NCBI GenBank assembly: GCA_041663425.1
Contig: JBAYMS010000016.1
Location: 1-32,594 of the forward strand
From: FEN-1322 sp041663425
GTDB taxonomy: Bacteria > Omnitrophota > Gorgyraeia > 2-01-FULL-45-10
DNA: 32,594 nt
Direction: 5' to 3'
This document shows, in pieces, positions 14,507-24,103 of the stretch (within the stretch, counting starts at the first letter, position 1; the number at the start of each line of letters is the position of its first letter). The notes beneath the pieces were generated by a model that made no database searches, had not been told where the DNA came from, and saw only the letters and a program-made list of their open reading frames with translations. The position numbers and the translations under genes were made by a program.

Positions 14507-15169
14507 CTATCCCTGCTTTGGTTCTGCTCTCGTAAGATATCTTGCGCAGCAGATCGCGCCGGCAGTAAGGATCAATATTGTTCCCCAGACATACGGCTGA
14601 CTTAGCCTGGAAACAAGCACCTTATACACACCGCTTAATCCGAACAGCATAAATACAACTGCGGAAAACCATTTAATAGCCTTCGCGGGAATATGTTTAC
14701 GAAGGACTATGCCTATGATTATACCTATCGCATCTGCTGCAACCATGGCCAATGTCGTCCCCATAAGAACTCCGACCATATTCTGATATTTAACGGCAAG
14801 GCTTATGGTGGCAAGCTGCGTCTTGTCCCCCATCTCCGCTAAAAAGAACGCGATACCTACGGTAATGACAGGCCCGAACCTAGTCTCTTTTTTATCCTCC
14901 CCTTCAAGTTTATCTCCGCGGATCGTCCATAAACCAAATACTATAAAAGAGAGTGCAGCTACCAGGGATATCACATCCATAGGTATAATTACTGACAAAA
15001 AATGCCCGGTCAGTACAGCAAGCGCATGATTTAAAATAGTCGCCAGAAATACGGCGAGAAGAACTTTTGACGCGCTGTATTTTGCGGCAAAAGCCATTGC
15101 CAGAAGCTGCGTTTTATCCCCCATCTCCGCTAAAAGTACAAATAAAAAAGATGCTATAACAGCTGCCAA
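14507..15169 (-). CDS. GDT1/TMEM165 (UPF0016) family cation exchanger
   Basis: A 220-residue membrane protein made of two homologous three-span halves. Each half has the signature E-x-G-D-K-T: E15-MGDKT20 and E112-MGDKT117. Members in yeast, plants and Vibrio move Mn2+ or Ca2+ out of the cytoplasm in exchange for protons. A connecting acidic loop (DKLEGEDKKE, 86-95) separates the halves. It lies 24 bases after the Ca2+-type P-ATPase gene, which fits a shared role in divalent cation export. I see no yybP-ykoY (Mn2+) leader before it; the gap is too short. Confidence 0.9.
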   Translation of the reverse strand: MAAVIASFLFVLLAEMGDKTQLLAMAFAAKYSASKVLLAVFLATILNHALAVLTGHFLSVIIPMDVISLVAALSFIVFGLWTIRGDKLEGEDKKETRFGPVITVGIAFFLAEMGDKTQLATISLAVKYQNMVGVLMGTTLAMVAADAIGIIIGIVLRKHIPAKAIKWFSAVVFMLFGLSGVYKVLVSRLSQPYVWGTILILTAGAICCARYLTRAEPKQG

Positions 15170-15193
15170 TCAAAACCTCCGTGTTAAATATTT

Positions 15194-17884
15194 CTAATCC
15201 CGGACGCCCCTGATTACCTTCCAGACTTCCATGGCGACGAGAGGAAGCGAGGAGATAACCACGACCAAAAGCCAGTCAAACAACCCGAGGGGCTCGGTCT
15301 TAAATACTTTCTGCAGAAAAGGTACATAAACTACACTCATCTGCAGGATAAACGAAACACCTGTAGCATATAGCAATTTCTTGTTAGTAAATATGCCTAG
15401 TTTAAATAAAGATATTGTCATGCTTCTGCAGTTAAATGCGTGAAACAGCTGGCTGCAGGCCAACACCACAAAAGCTGCAGTGCGTGCACGGTCCAGCCCT
15501 TCTTTTTCTACAAACATAACCAGGACAAAAGCCAGCAAACTGCAAAAAGCTATAAAGGCCCCCTGGGCCAGCATTATAAAAGCTCTGTCTTTGGTAACTA
15601 CAGCCTCGTCCGGTTTCCGCGGAGGCTTTCTCATAATATTCGGATCGACCGGGTCCACGCCAAGCGCAAGCGCCGGCAACCCATCCGTTACCAGATTTAC
15701 CCAAAGTATATGTATCGGTAACAATGGAGGCGGAAATCCGACCAAAGAAGCGGTAAACATAACCAGTATCTCACCTGCGTTACACGACAACAGATAATGT
15801 ATAAATTTCTTTATGTTATCGTATATGCCTCTTCCCTCCTCGACTGCGGCTACTATAGAGGCAAAATTATCATCCGTTACTATCATATCCGACACTTCTT
15901 TAGTTACGTCTGTGCCGGTGATACCCATCGCCACTCCTATATCCGCCTCTTTCACTGCCGGCGCATCATTAACGCCGTCGCCTGTCATGGCCACAATGTC
16001 ACCGCGCTTACGCCACGCACTGACTACTCTCAGTTTATGTTGCGGAGAAACACGCGCATAGACTGCGACTTTTTCTACCACGCCGGAAAGCTTCTCATCG
16101 CTTAAGCCGTCCAGCTCTTCACCGCTTAAAGCCAGCGAATCATCGCGGAAAAAACCAAGTGAACGCGCTATCGCTACTGCCGTATTTTTGTGGTCGCCGG
16201 TTATCATCACCGTCTTTATGCCGGCTGTTTTACATTCTTCCATAGCCTTCTTCACTTCTTCGCGCGGCGGATCTATCATCGCTATAAGGCCCGCAAACGT
16301 AAGATCCCTCTCTACAGCATCGGCCTGATAAGCGGATGCTGCTGCCTCCAGCGTTCTGTAGCTTACTGCGAGGACCCGCATAGCGCGGTTCGCAAGATCG
16401 CTATTTATCTTCTGGATATACGCACGGTCTTCTTCTGACAATTTTCTGACAACACCCTTATCTTCTATATAAGCACAGTCGTTAAGAAGAACGTCGGGCG
16501 CGCCCTTAACAAATGCCTGGATCCTTGTATCGGTTCTGCGGATAACTGTCATCTTTTTACGTTCTGAATCAAATGGTATTTCATCTACAAACACGGACTC
16601 TTCATCCAGGTCTTTTTTCCATATCCCGGCTTTAGCAGCAGAGGTCAGGAGCGCTCCCTCAGTCGGATCACCGACTATCTTATACACATCGCCGGATTTT
16701 TTAAGTTCGGCTCCATTGCACAGCACACTGCAAGACAACGCCTTACGCAGAGCAGGATAGTCGCGATGCTCAGCCTTTTTACCACCGAGGATAAATTCAC
16801 CCTGCGGAGCATAACCTATACCGGTCACCTCAAACAAATCCCCTCCGGCAAATACAGCCTGAACGGTCATCTCATTCTTTGTGAGCGTGCCAGTCTTATC
16901 CGAGCATATAACTGTGGCGCAGCCCAGCGTCTCCACAGAAGGAAGTTTACGTATAAGTGCGTTACGTTTAACCATTTTGTGGACGCCAAGAGCTAAGGCT
17001 ATGGTAACCACCGCAGGAAGACCTTCGGGTATGGCTGCGACGGCCAAACTTACTGCCGTCAAAAATACTTCAATGATCTTGCCGCCCCTCATCCACTCAA
17101 GTAAAAATACAAGGCCTACAAGAATAAAACATAGGACGACTATCCATTTGCCGAACTGTTCAAGCTTTTTCTGCAGAGGAGTAGGCTCCTGGGCGATATC
17201 CTGCACCATGCCGGCTATTTTACCAAGCTCGGTATTCATCCCCGTGTCTGCGACGAGCGCTCTTGCCTTTCCACTTGCTACAGACGTGCCCATATACACC
17301 ATGTTGGCCCTGTCGCCCAGCGGAACCTCTTTCTCATCCAGAGCTATGGTAGTTTTAACGACCGGAGTCGATTCTCCCGTAAGACTCGCTTCCTGGACGC
17401 CGAAATTTGATGTCACCCACACAAGACGGCTATCCGCCGGAACGCTATCCCCCGCCTCAAGCTCTATCAGGTCACCTGGGACCAATTCTGCCGAAGGCTT
17501 TACCGCATGACTACCTTCGCGGATCACTTTTGATGTAGGGCTGGATAATTTTTTTAAAGCGGCCATAGATTTTTCCGCACGATATTCCTGTATAAAGCCC
17601 ATGATCGCATTAAGAATAACTATTGCTATGATAGCGATCGCGTCTACCCATTCCTGCAGAAAGCCGGAGACTAAAGCCGCGGCCATCAGAACCCATATGA
17701 TAAAATCTTTAAATTGCTCAAGGAATATCGTGAACGGGCTTGTCTCTTTTTTCTCTTTGAGCTGATTATACCCAAATTCATCAATGCGCTTTTTAGCTTC
17801 GACTTCCGTCAACCCTGACAGCACATCTGCTTTTAATATATCAGCCGATCTTTCCACCGACATCTGGTAAAAATATTTCTCCAT
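15194..17884 (-). CDS. Ca2+-type P-type ATPase (P2A)
   Basis: An 896-residue ATPase of normal SERCA/PacL/LMCA1 length. Phosphorylation site D329-KTGTLT, actuator TGES (169-172), hinge TGDGVNDAPA, and 10 membrane spans. Ion-site sequences fit Ca2+: M4 AAIPEGLP (283-290), M5 SCNAGEI (SERCA SSNVGEV) and M6 NLVTDGLPALALG. The N-terminal part is the usual cation-ATPase domain ('SGLTEVEAKKRIDEFGYNQL'). It exports Ca2+, possibly Mn2+, from the cytoplasm using ATP. The start has GAGG 7 bases upstream. It is followed by the GDT1-like and ACR3 genes, forming a metal-export group, and follows the GT-C gene by only 9 bases. Confidence 0.92.
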   Translation of the reverse strand: MEKYFYQMSVERSADILKADVLSGLTEVEAKKRIDEFGYNQLKEKKETSPFTIFLEQFKDFIIWVLMAAALVSGFLQEWVDAIAIIAIVILNAIMGFIQEYRAEKSMAALKKLSSPTSKVIREGSHAVKPSAELVPGDLIELEAGDSVPADSRLVWVTSNFGVQEASLTGESTPVVKTTIALDEKEVPLGDRANMVYMGTSVASGKARALVADTGMNTELGKIAGMVQDIAQEPTPLQKKLEQFGKWIVVLCFILVGLVFLLEWMRGGKIIEVFLTAVSLAVAAIPEGLPAVVTIALALGVHKMVKRNALIRKLPSVETLGCATVICSDKTGTLTKNEMTVQAVFAGGDLFEVTGIGYAPQGEFILGGKKAEHRDYPALRKALSCSVLCNGAELKKSGDVYKIVGDPTEGALLTSAAKAGIWKKDLDEESVFVDEIPFDSERKKMTVIRRTDTRIQAFVKGAPDVLLNDCAYIEDKGVVRKLSEEDRAYIQKINSDLANRAMRVLAVSYRTLEAAASAYQADAVERDLTFAGLIAMIDPPREEVKKAMEECKTAGIKTVMITGDHKNTAVAIARSLGFFRDDSLALSGEELDGLSDEKLSGVVEKVAVYARVSPQHKLRVVSAWRKRGDIVAMTGDGVNDAPAVKEADIGVAMGITGTDVTKEVSDMIVTDDNFASIVAAVEEGRGIYDNIKKFIHYLLSCNAGEILVMFTASLVGFPPPLLPIHILWVNLVTDGLPALALGVDPVDPNIMRKPPRKPDEAVVTKDRAFIMLAQGAFIAFCSLLAFVLVMFVEKEGLDRARTAAFVVLACSQLFHAFNCRSMTISLFKLGIFTNKKLLYATGVSFILQMSVVYVPFLQKVFKTEPLGLFDWLLVVVISSLPLVAMEVWKVIRGVRD

Positions 17885-17893
17885 GGTTCAGCC

Positions 17894-19702
17894 TCACTTT
17901 TTTCGTTTGTTCAGTATAATGCTAAATCCTTTTTTTCCCGGCGAAGGATCGCCCGCAACTGAAAAGGGAACATAATTCTCTTCGATCCAGCTATATATTC
18001 TCATTCCGTAATCACGCCCGAAGGCAGAATAGCCATACTCTGACATATTTTTGTCAGCTACTATAACATAATCCGGAGGATTAGTCTCAAAAGATTTCAG
18101 GATCGTCTCCTCGCTGAATATAGAAAGGTCCGGAGGCATAAATACTATATAAGGTGACGGGTTCTTCACCCTGCTCATATAGTTCAGCATCACGCCCTCT
18201 GGGAATACGACAAAATTACTTTCTCGGGGTATATTTTTTTTAATCTCATCCAATGCGGCATTCATCACCGCACCTCTATCCAATATCTCAGGCCTGAATG
18301 TAAGGATGGTATCAGGTCCGGATCCGACAGGATATGTTATAAAGCCATACACCTCTTTGGCAATAGTAATATGAGTAACCAATACGATAACAGCTGCGCT
18401 TAATACAATATTACGTATAACCTTGATGTTTCCAAATGCACGCGCTAAAAATTTTGGTATGAAATATACAAATACCGCCGTCAATATAAGCGCACCGGGC
18501 ATGGCCAACGCAAATCCATAATGGTAAATACGGACATTGAGAAATATTTTAAAAAGCAGGACGAAACCATATATTGTAAATACGGATAGCAATAAATATT
18601 TAGAGGCGATTATTTTTTTGCCGCGTGAACGTGCGCTAATGAATACATATAATGCATAAAAAAGAAACATGGCGAGCAATACGGGCAGGCCTTTCGCATT
18701 TATAGGATATTTTATATATCTTATGGAAAGAAATAGCAAGAGCAGCCAGGGAATAATCGCCGCGGTCAAAGCCTTCAGCCTCCCTTCTTTTCTGTAAATA
18801 TAGCTGAACGTCCTCGTCGCCAGAATAATTACCGGTATCGCCGCAATATAAAAAATAGAATTCTTAATCATTTCCACCATGCTAAATAACGGGGCCTGCG
18901 CCCCTGTCATTCTCTTATAAAATAGCCCCGAAGCCACATCAGTATTCAAAACGGCCTTGTAAGAGGCAATTAATGATGATACGGCCTCCGGAAAAGGCAT
19001 AAAAAATGTCAGATATAGCGTGAAAGCGGCTATTGGCAACAGCCCCGCCGCACACATCCCCGCCAGACATTTAAACATTTCTTTCACGGCTGACTTCTCT
19101 GAAAAGAACGAAAGAATGATTCCGGAAAATATCGCAACGACTATAGCTAAAAAAACTTCTATCTTGGTCAAAAAAATAGACCCCGTAAGAAATCCGGTTA
19201 AAATCGCCCAACGCATTTTTTTATGCCTCAAATAAACAGAGAATGCATATAGCGCCACAAATGACAGGATCACGCCATGGGTTACATCATGCGAATAAGG
19301 ACATACAAAATTATAGTTACCGGCCATCGTATACTGCGAAAAAGCAAATACCGATAAAAATACTGCCCCTGCCGCAGCCGCCGCAACCCTGTTCGTCATA
19401 AAACAGAATATCTTGTATATTAAAAATGTAAGAAGCGCAATAAGTAATATGTTAAAAAATACCAGCGTCATTAACGATGTTCCGAAAAACCGGAAAAGGA
19501 TAGCATTGAAATAAGGTGAGAACGGCCCGTTAAAATAAGCTACGTCGCGATACAGGACTGCCCCGTTTTTGATGACCCATGGCAGATAAAGCTCACGGCC
19601 AAAATCTATCAATACATCGGGCCACTTCAGCCAGCTTATGGCAAGCATAAAAGCTCCGATCGCCGTAAAGACCATCCATGGACCAGCTTTTATCTTTTTC
19701 AT
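17894..19702 (-). CDS. GT-C-type membrane glycosyltransferase-like protein
   Basis: A 602-residue protein with 10 or more hydrophobic spans and a C-terminal soluble part (about 470-600). The first periplasmic loop holds an acidic pair in D33-FGRE37-LYLPW, as in GT39/ArnT/PMT-like GT-C enzymes that use polyprenyl-phosphate sugars, and the next loop has 'YRDVAYFNGPFSPYFN'. The soluble end contains 'FVVFPEGVMLNYMSRVKNPSPY' and a 'PDYVIVADKNMSEYG' strand-loop, often seen in uncharacterised bacterial members. Donor and acceptor are unknown. It lies between feoB and the P-ATPase with short gaps, with no glycan cluster around it. Confidence 0.7.
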   Translation of the reverse strand: MKKIKAGPWMVFTAIGAFMLAISWLKWPDVLIDFGRELYLPWVIKNGAVLYRDVAYFNGPFSPYFNAILFRFFGTSLMTLVFFNILLIALLTFLIYKIFCFMTNRVAAAAAGAVFLSVFAFSQYTMAGNYNFVCPYSHDVTHGVILSFVALYAFSVYLRHKKMRWAILTGFLTGSIFLTKIEVFLAIVVAIFSGIILSFFSEKSAVKEMFKCLAGMCAAGLLPIAAFTLYLTFFMPFPEAVSSLIASYKAVLNTDVASGLFYKRMTGAQAPLFSMVEMIKNSIFYIAAIPVIILATRTFSYIYRKEGRLKALTAAIIPWLLLLFLSIRYIKYPINAKGLPVLLAMFLFYALYVFISARSRGKKIIASKYLLLSVFTIYGFVLLFKIFLNVRIYHYGFALAMPGALILTAVFVYFIPKFLARAFGNIKVIRNIVLSAAVIVLVTHITIAKEVYGFITYPVGSGPDTILTFRPEILDRGAVMNAALDEIKKNIPRESNFVVFPEGVMLNYMSRVKNPSPYIVFMPPDLSIFSEETILKSFETNPPDYVIVADKNMSEYGYSAFGRDYGMRIYSWIEENYVPFSVAGDPSPGKKGFSIILNKRKK

Positions 19703-19721
19703 TATTCAGTTTTGGTTTATT

Positions 19722-21449
19722 TTACAATAAAGTTAAATTGAGCAATGTTCCTACGATTACACTTATGGTGAGCATAATTAAAGCAGATTTTGCCAGCGCT
19801 TTAAAACCAAGTTCTTTCCATATAACTACAAAGGTCGCGATGCATGGGAAGGATATCGCCAACAACGCAGATGATATGAATAACTGCTTTGCAGACAGAC
19901 CCAGCGGCATCAGCATGCCTACAGCGACATCTTTTCTTATAAAGCCTATTACTAAAGCAATGACGGATTCTTTGGGAAGACCAAAGAGGCTATGTATCAC
20001 AGGCGCTGATAACGATGTCAGGAAATCAAAAAGCCGGAAATATATAAGCATATTTACAAAAAGAACACCAAGCATTACGACGGGGACAGCTTCCACGATA
20101 AAACCTTTAACTCTGAAATATAATTTTTTTATAAGCGTCGGGATCGGAGGAAATCTGTACGGCGGTATTTCCAGCAAAAACTCCGGGCTGTAGCCTGTAA
20201 GTGCGCGATTTAAAATTATTCCCAATATCAAGACGAGAGAAAACAATACCAGATATACCCCCGTCACGTAAAATCCTCCGAACTTGCCCAAAAGTCCGAA
20301 TATCATCGCCTGAAGCGGCACGCATGGCACACCAATGGAAATAAGCGTTGCGGCTATAAAACGCTCTCTTTTCGACTCAAGCGTACGGGTCGCTAAAATG
20401 CCGGGAACATTGCAACCGAACCCTAACAATATCGGAATAACGGCGAAACCGTGCAGTCCCAGCTGATGCAAAAGATTATCCAGTAATATAGCAAGGCGCG
20501 GCAGATATCCAATATCTTCTAGGAGACTAAGTATAAAATAAAATGAAATTATATATGGTAGGACCATGCCAAATTCTATATAAGGGGCTGTAGTCAGCAT
20601 CCCAAGGGACTGTTTAAAATCTATTTTCCCGCCGATAAGATCGCCGATAAGTAAGTGGAACCAGAATCCATTTTCCTGCCAATGGCTGGTCAGCTTTTCC
20701 AGGATCGGCTGATAAATATTTATAAAGATCGGATCTGTTATCCTGTTAATGATAAATTCGCCCACGAAACGGACCATTTTAAATGAGGCATAGACAACCC
20801 CCGCCGCCATCACGAGTCCCGTAAAAGGCCGGACAGAAGCATCTTCAAGAATTTCACGCAAAGTATGATGTCTGTGCTCAAGGCGCTGGACCTGATCCAC
20901 TATCGTGCCGATCTGAACCCATCTTTCACGCGCCGAAAAACTTTTTCCGGCGGCAGGAACAGCATCCCCGATTCTATCTATCAGAAGCTTTATACCCACA
21001 CCAGTCACGGCACAGGTAGAGATCACAGGAACATTTAGAAGTTTTTCCAGCTGCTCCGTATTGATGTGAACACCTCTATGCCCTGCTTCGTCACACATAT
21101 TTAGACATACTATGACTGGAAATCCGTCTGCAATAAGCTGCGTGGTAAGGAGCAGATTCCTCTCGAGGTTAGTAGAGTCGATGATATTTATTACTACGAT
21201 CTCATTCTTCGGATGCTCTTTTAATAAAGAAACGGCCACTTCTTCTGCCGGAGAGGTCGGTTCGAGCGAATACGTACCCGGGAGATCTACAACGTCTATC
21301 TCTTCATCGCCTCCGCGCAAAAGCCCTTTGGAGATTTCTACTGTAGTGCCGGGATAATTTGAGGATATTACATGAACTCCGGTGAGGCGTGAAAATACCA
21401 CGCTTTTACCGACATTTGGATTGCCGATAAGATATATCTTTTTTATCAC
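19722..21449 (-). CDS. feoB: ferrous iron transporter FeoB
   Basis: A 575-residue inner-membrane Fe2+ importer with an N-terminal G domain. G1 is GNPNVGKS (9-16), G3 DLPG (55-58) and G4 NMCD (117-120), with the switch region 'NYPGTT' at 31-36. The membrane part has two Gate domains; the first contains FGCNVPGILATRTLESKRER and the second ends with FPCIATFVVIWKELG. At 575 residues it is clearly shorter than the 700-770 typical of E. coli-like FeoB, and the sequence after ESKRER (VPCVPLQAMIF) differs from the usual PCSARLPVY. It overlaps feoA by 4 bases. The shortness seems natural, since both ends are intact. Confidence 0.92.
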   Translation of the reverse strand: MIKKIYLIGNPNVGKSVVFSRLTGVHVISSNYPGTTVEISKGLLRGGDEEIDVVDLPGTYSLEPTSPAEEVAVSLLKEHPKNEIVVINIIDSTNLERNLLLTTQLIADGFPVIVCLNMCDEAGHRGVHINTEQLEKLLNVPVISTCAVTGVGIKLLIDRIGDAVPAAGKSFSARERWVQIGTIVDQVQRLEHRHHTLREILEDASVRPFTGLVMAAGVVYASFKMVRFVGEFIINRITDPIFINIYQPILEKLTSHWQENGFWFHLLIGDLIGGKIDFKQSLGMLTTAPYIEFGMVLPYIISFYFILSLLEDIGYLPRLAILLDNLLHQLGLHGFAVIPILLGFGCNVPGILATRTLESKRERFIAATLISIGVPCVPLQAMIFGLLGKFGGFYVTGVYLVLFSLVLILGIILNRALTGYSPEFLLEIPPYRFPPIPTLIKKLYFRVKGFIVEAVPVVMLGVLFVNMLIYFRLFDFLTSLSAPVIHSLFGLPKESVIALVIGFIRKDVAVGMLMPLGLSAKQLFISSALLAISFPCIATFVVIWKELGFKALAKSALIMLTISVIVGTLLNLTLL

Positions 21450-21679
21450 ACTACCTCAATAATGATTTTTACCGCTATATTGTGCCCCAGAGCCAATATT
21501 CCTCGCCCTACCTTTATCACAACCGGACCCCTAAGGCCTATATGACTAAGTTTTCCGACTTCCCTGCCTTTATACAAACCCATGCTCATAAGCCTGTTCT
21601 GTAAATTAACACCTCCGAGAATATCTACTACCTTTCCTTTATGGCTTGCCTTAAGATGTACTAAAGACATTTTTTTCAT
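21446..21679 (-). CDS. feoA: FeoA SH3-like iron transport accessory protein
   Basis: A 77-residue SH3-fold protein with the FeoA pattern: 'GKVVDILGG' then 'NRLMSMGLYKGREV' (28-41) then 'GPVVIKVGRGILALGHNIAVKI'. It works with FeoB in Fe2+ uptake, probably by contacting its G domain or membrane part. The ATGA-type overlap with feoB indicates translational coupling. The ribosome site (GGAAAT) is weak. No Fur box or FeoC is visible nearby. Confidence 0.92.
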   Translation of the reverse strand: MKKMSLVHLKASHKGKVVDILGGVNLQNRLMSMGLYKGREVGKLSHIGLRGPVVIKVGRGILALGHNIAVKIIIEVV

Positions 21680-21714
21680 ATGTTAAAATTTCCGGAGGAT
21701 ATCCTTAAAGAGGA

Positions 21715-22731
21715 CTATTCTGCTGCCTGGAGCCTCATTACCCGCCGCAGGTCACGCGGCAACACAACCACAAAAGTACTGCCTTTACCGGGAGCACTCT
21801 CAGCCCATATCCTGCCCTTGTGCATCTCTACTATGTCTTTTGTTATGGACAGTCCAAGACCGGTGCCTTCCTTAGTAGTATCAAGCCTTTCAAATTTATC
21901 AAATATTTTTTCCAACTTATCTGTAGGGATGCCGGGCCCCTTATCTGCGACTTCAAATCGGACAAAACGCTCTATGGGATACGCTCTTAGTGTCAGGCCC
22001 TGTCCCTCAGGCGTATTTTTTATAGCATTACTTAAAAGATTATTTATCACCCGGGTTATTTTGTCGCCATCCGCCCATACCATAAGGTTTGCGTCCAGCA
22101 ACTCCGTAACCAGACTTATATTTTTTTTATTTATGATAGGATCAAATTCCTCTATCTGCGACTTCAGTAGTTTGGAAATATCACATTGCTCTCTCTTTGC
22201 ATCAACCATCCCTGCCTCTATTTTATGCAGGTCGAGAAGGTCGTTTATGATCCGTGTCATCCTATCGGTAACTTTTACGCAAAGATCTGTAATTTTTTTC
22301 TGAGTCTCATTCATTCCCCCGGCCAATCCATCGGATAACGTGCAGAGATTAGTCCTTATAATGGTTATGGGATTTTTAAGCTCGTGAGCAACAGAAGCTA
22401 CCAATGTAGATTTAAGCTGATCACTGCGTTTTAACCTGGTGGCATAAATGAATAGGCGCTTTAGAATGCTGCCTATGATAAGGTATCCTATAACAAAACC
22501 GCAGACCGCTATGAGCAGGCATATAAATAATATACCTCCCGTCTGTCCAGCCAGAGCATCGAATGAAGCAACGCTCGTAAATACATAAAAAAATGTCAGG
22601 AACGGTATAACGGTCATCAACGCAAACGCGATACTAAATTTGCGGTATGGATTTTCCTTCAGCTCCTGAAGAACTGAATCCTTTATGAGGCCGTCTCTTG
22701 ATATTTCTGCATCTTTTTCTCTGTTTTTCAT
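21715..22731 (-). CDS. orphan membrane sensor histidine kinase
   Basis: A 338-residue two-span kinase: TM1 about 31-53, a very short external loop of about 12 residues, TM2 about 66-91, no HAMP that I can be sure of, then HisKA with H116 in SVAHELKNP and HATPase_c with DKITRVINNLLSNAIKNT, DKGPGIP, FDKFERLD and GTGLGLSI boxes. The tiny loop suggests it senses within or at the membrane. No response regulator gene is adjacent. The frame opens at 22776, but I prefer the ATG at 22731, which has AGGA upstream; the longer form adds only 15 residues. It sits between the hexokinase gene and feoA. Confidence 0.88.
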   Translation of the reverse strand: MKNREKDAEISRDGLIKDSVLQELKENPYRKFSIAFALMTVIPFLTFFYVFTSVASFDALAGQTGGILFICLLIAVCGFVIGYLIIGSILKRLFIYATRLKRSDQLKSTLVASVAHELKNPITIIRTNLCTLSDGLAGGMNETQKKITDLCVKVTDRMTRIINDLLDLHKIEAGMVDAKREQCDISKLLKSQIEEFDPIINKKNISLVTELLDANLMVWADGDKITRVINNLLSNAIKNTPEGQGLTLRAYPIERFVRFEVADKGPGIPTDKLEKIFDKFERLDTTKEGTGLGLSITKDIVEMHKGRIWAESAPGKGSTFVVVLPRDLRRVMRLQAAE

Positions 22732-22782
22732 GGCGATTTTCCTATTTATTATATTCCACAGCATATGCCAATGCAAACTAAA

Positions 22783-24102
22783 TCACCCTGCCGCTGCCGC
22801 CACAGCCGCTATTATGGCCGCACCTTTTCCTGATCCGTCTTTGGCAAGCACCAATTTTATACGGGAACTCCTCTTCCCAAGCAGGTCTTTCAGGGTTTTT
22901 TTCATATTATCCGCGAACGTAGGGTGTTTTTCAAATACTGAGCCATCAATAGCTATGGCATGACGCCCTGAGACATCCGGATCTATCTTTGTAATAATAG
23001 CTGTAATACATGACGCGCTTATGCGCGCAGCGCGAAGAGAAACTATAGAACAAATTTCTTTGATCGTTTTTCTATCATTTAGAGACACTCCGGACAGGCC
23101 CATTTTTTTTAGCAATCCGGCAGTCAATTTAAGGCTGTCTGTATTATCACCTTCTATTACCGACATATATTCGGTCTCAAAACTTTCACCTTTCCTGAAT
23201 AATGAATCGCATCCGCACGACAGCACACCCTCTCGCGCCATATCTTTCAGGATAAGTCCTGCAATACGGCCAAGATACATGCCCGAGACCATCTTTTCAA
23301 GCATTTGACGGCCTGGGTTCTCGGAAGTCTTGTCCAGATACCTGTCAAACTGGGTTAACGCAAGTTTATCGAAATTGCCCCACTCGATATTTATTATCAT
23401 GTGCCTGCTTTTATTCTTCGCACCCTTCCACTTCTTTATACAGGCCAGCTTTTCAGGATAACATGCATTTGTCCCGGTCCCTATGATCACGCCCACATCA
23501 CACAAGGCATCCTCATATGCTCTGGCAACAAGAGTGCCTACAGTATCATTGACCAGGGCAGATATCTTTATGTTGCCAACACCCTTTCTTATAAACGCTT
23601 CTTTCATGAGTTTCACAACATCATTGCCCACAACGCCGCGCGCCTTAAAACCTTTATTCCAGCAAATAAGTATTCCGCTTGCGATACCGGTCTGTTTTAT
23701 AGGAAATGAAAAAGTGAAACCAAGGTCGAGTTCTGCGGCACCGGATATTTTATATTTTTTGATGAAAGTTTTCACGCTATCGGCGATAAAATCGAAGAAT
23801 ACCTCGGCGGTGCCGTTTATATGCTTCTTTTCCAGGGCAAATTTCATTATCCTGGGCGCACTCACTTTATGAGAACCTTCCAGCGTAAGTTCCAGCACCC
23901 TGAAATTGGTACCGCCCAGATCGAGAGCAATAAACCTTCCCCTCTCGCATCCGGTAGGCATCTCCACATAGGTGGGTATCATCTTGAGCGAACTTTTATT
24001 ACCTGAAAGCCCAGCCTTCATGTCAGACTGGAATTTTTTTATTATCGTCTGCATTGCGGGACGCGACAGGTCAAAAAGTTTTTCAATGTTTCGTATAGTC
24101 AT
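22783..24102 (-). CDS. eukaryote-type hexokinase
   Basis: A 439-residue sugar kinase of the hexokinase I/II family (Pfam hexokinase_1 plus hexokinase_2), not a ROK or Glk type. Phosphate loop D61-LGGTNFR68; sugar-binding FTFSFP (129-134) and W148-NKGFK; catalytic Asp in VNDTVGT (184-190, D186); GTGTNACY (208-215); INIEWGNF (237-244); C-terminal adenosine motif 'LAKDGSGKGAAIIAAVAA'. It phosphorylates glucose and perhaps other hexoses with ATP. It starts one base from the greA stop codon. Glucose-6-phosphate is also a substrate of the OtsA-type enzyme encoded 14 kb away, but no direct link is shown. Confidence 0.9.
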   Translation of the reverse strand: MTIRNIEKLFDLSRPAMQTIIKKFQSDMKAGLSGNKSSLKMIPTYVEMPTGCERGRFIALDLGGTNFRVLELTLEGSHKVSAPRIMKFALEKKHINGTAEVFFDFIADSVKTFIKKYKISGAAELDLGFTFSFPIKQTGIASGILICWNKGFKARGVVGNDVVKLMKEAFIRKGVGNIKISALVNDTVGTLVARAYEDALCDVGVIIGTGTNACYPEKLACIKKWKGAKNKSRHMIINIEWGNFDKLALTQFDRYLDKTSENPGRQMLEKMVSGMYLGRIAGLILKDMAREGVLSCGCDSLFRKGESFETEYMSVIEGDNTDSLKLTAGLLKKMGLSGVSLNDRKTIKEICSIVSLRAARISASCITAIITKIDPDVSGRHAIAIDGSVFEKHPTFADNMKKTLKDLLGKRSSRIKLVLAKDGSGKGAAIIAAVAAAAG

Positions 24103-24103
24103 T

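Noticed and set aside
15797..17510. Plus-strand frames of 100-209 codons opposite the P-type ATPase.
   Set aside because: Antisense to strongly conserved ATPase motifs, low-complexity and without ribosome sites.
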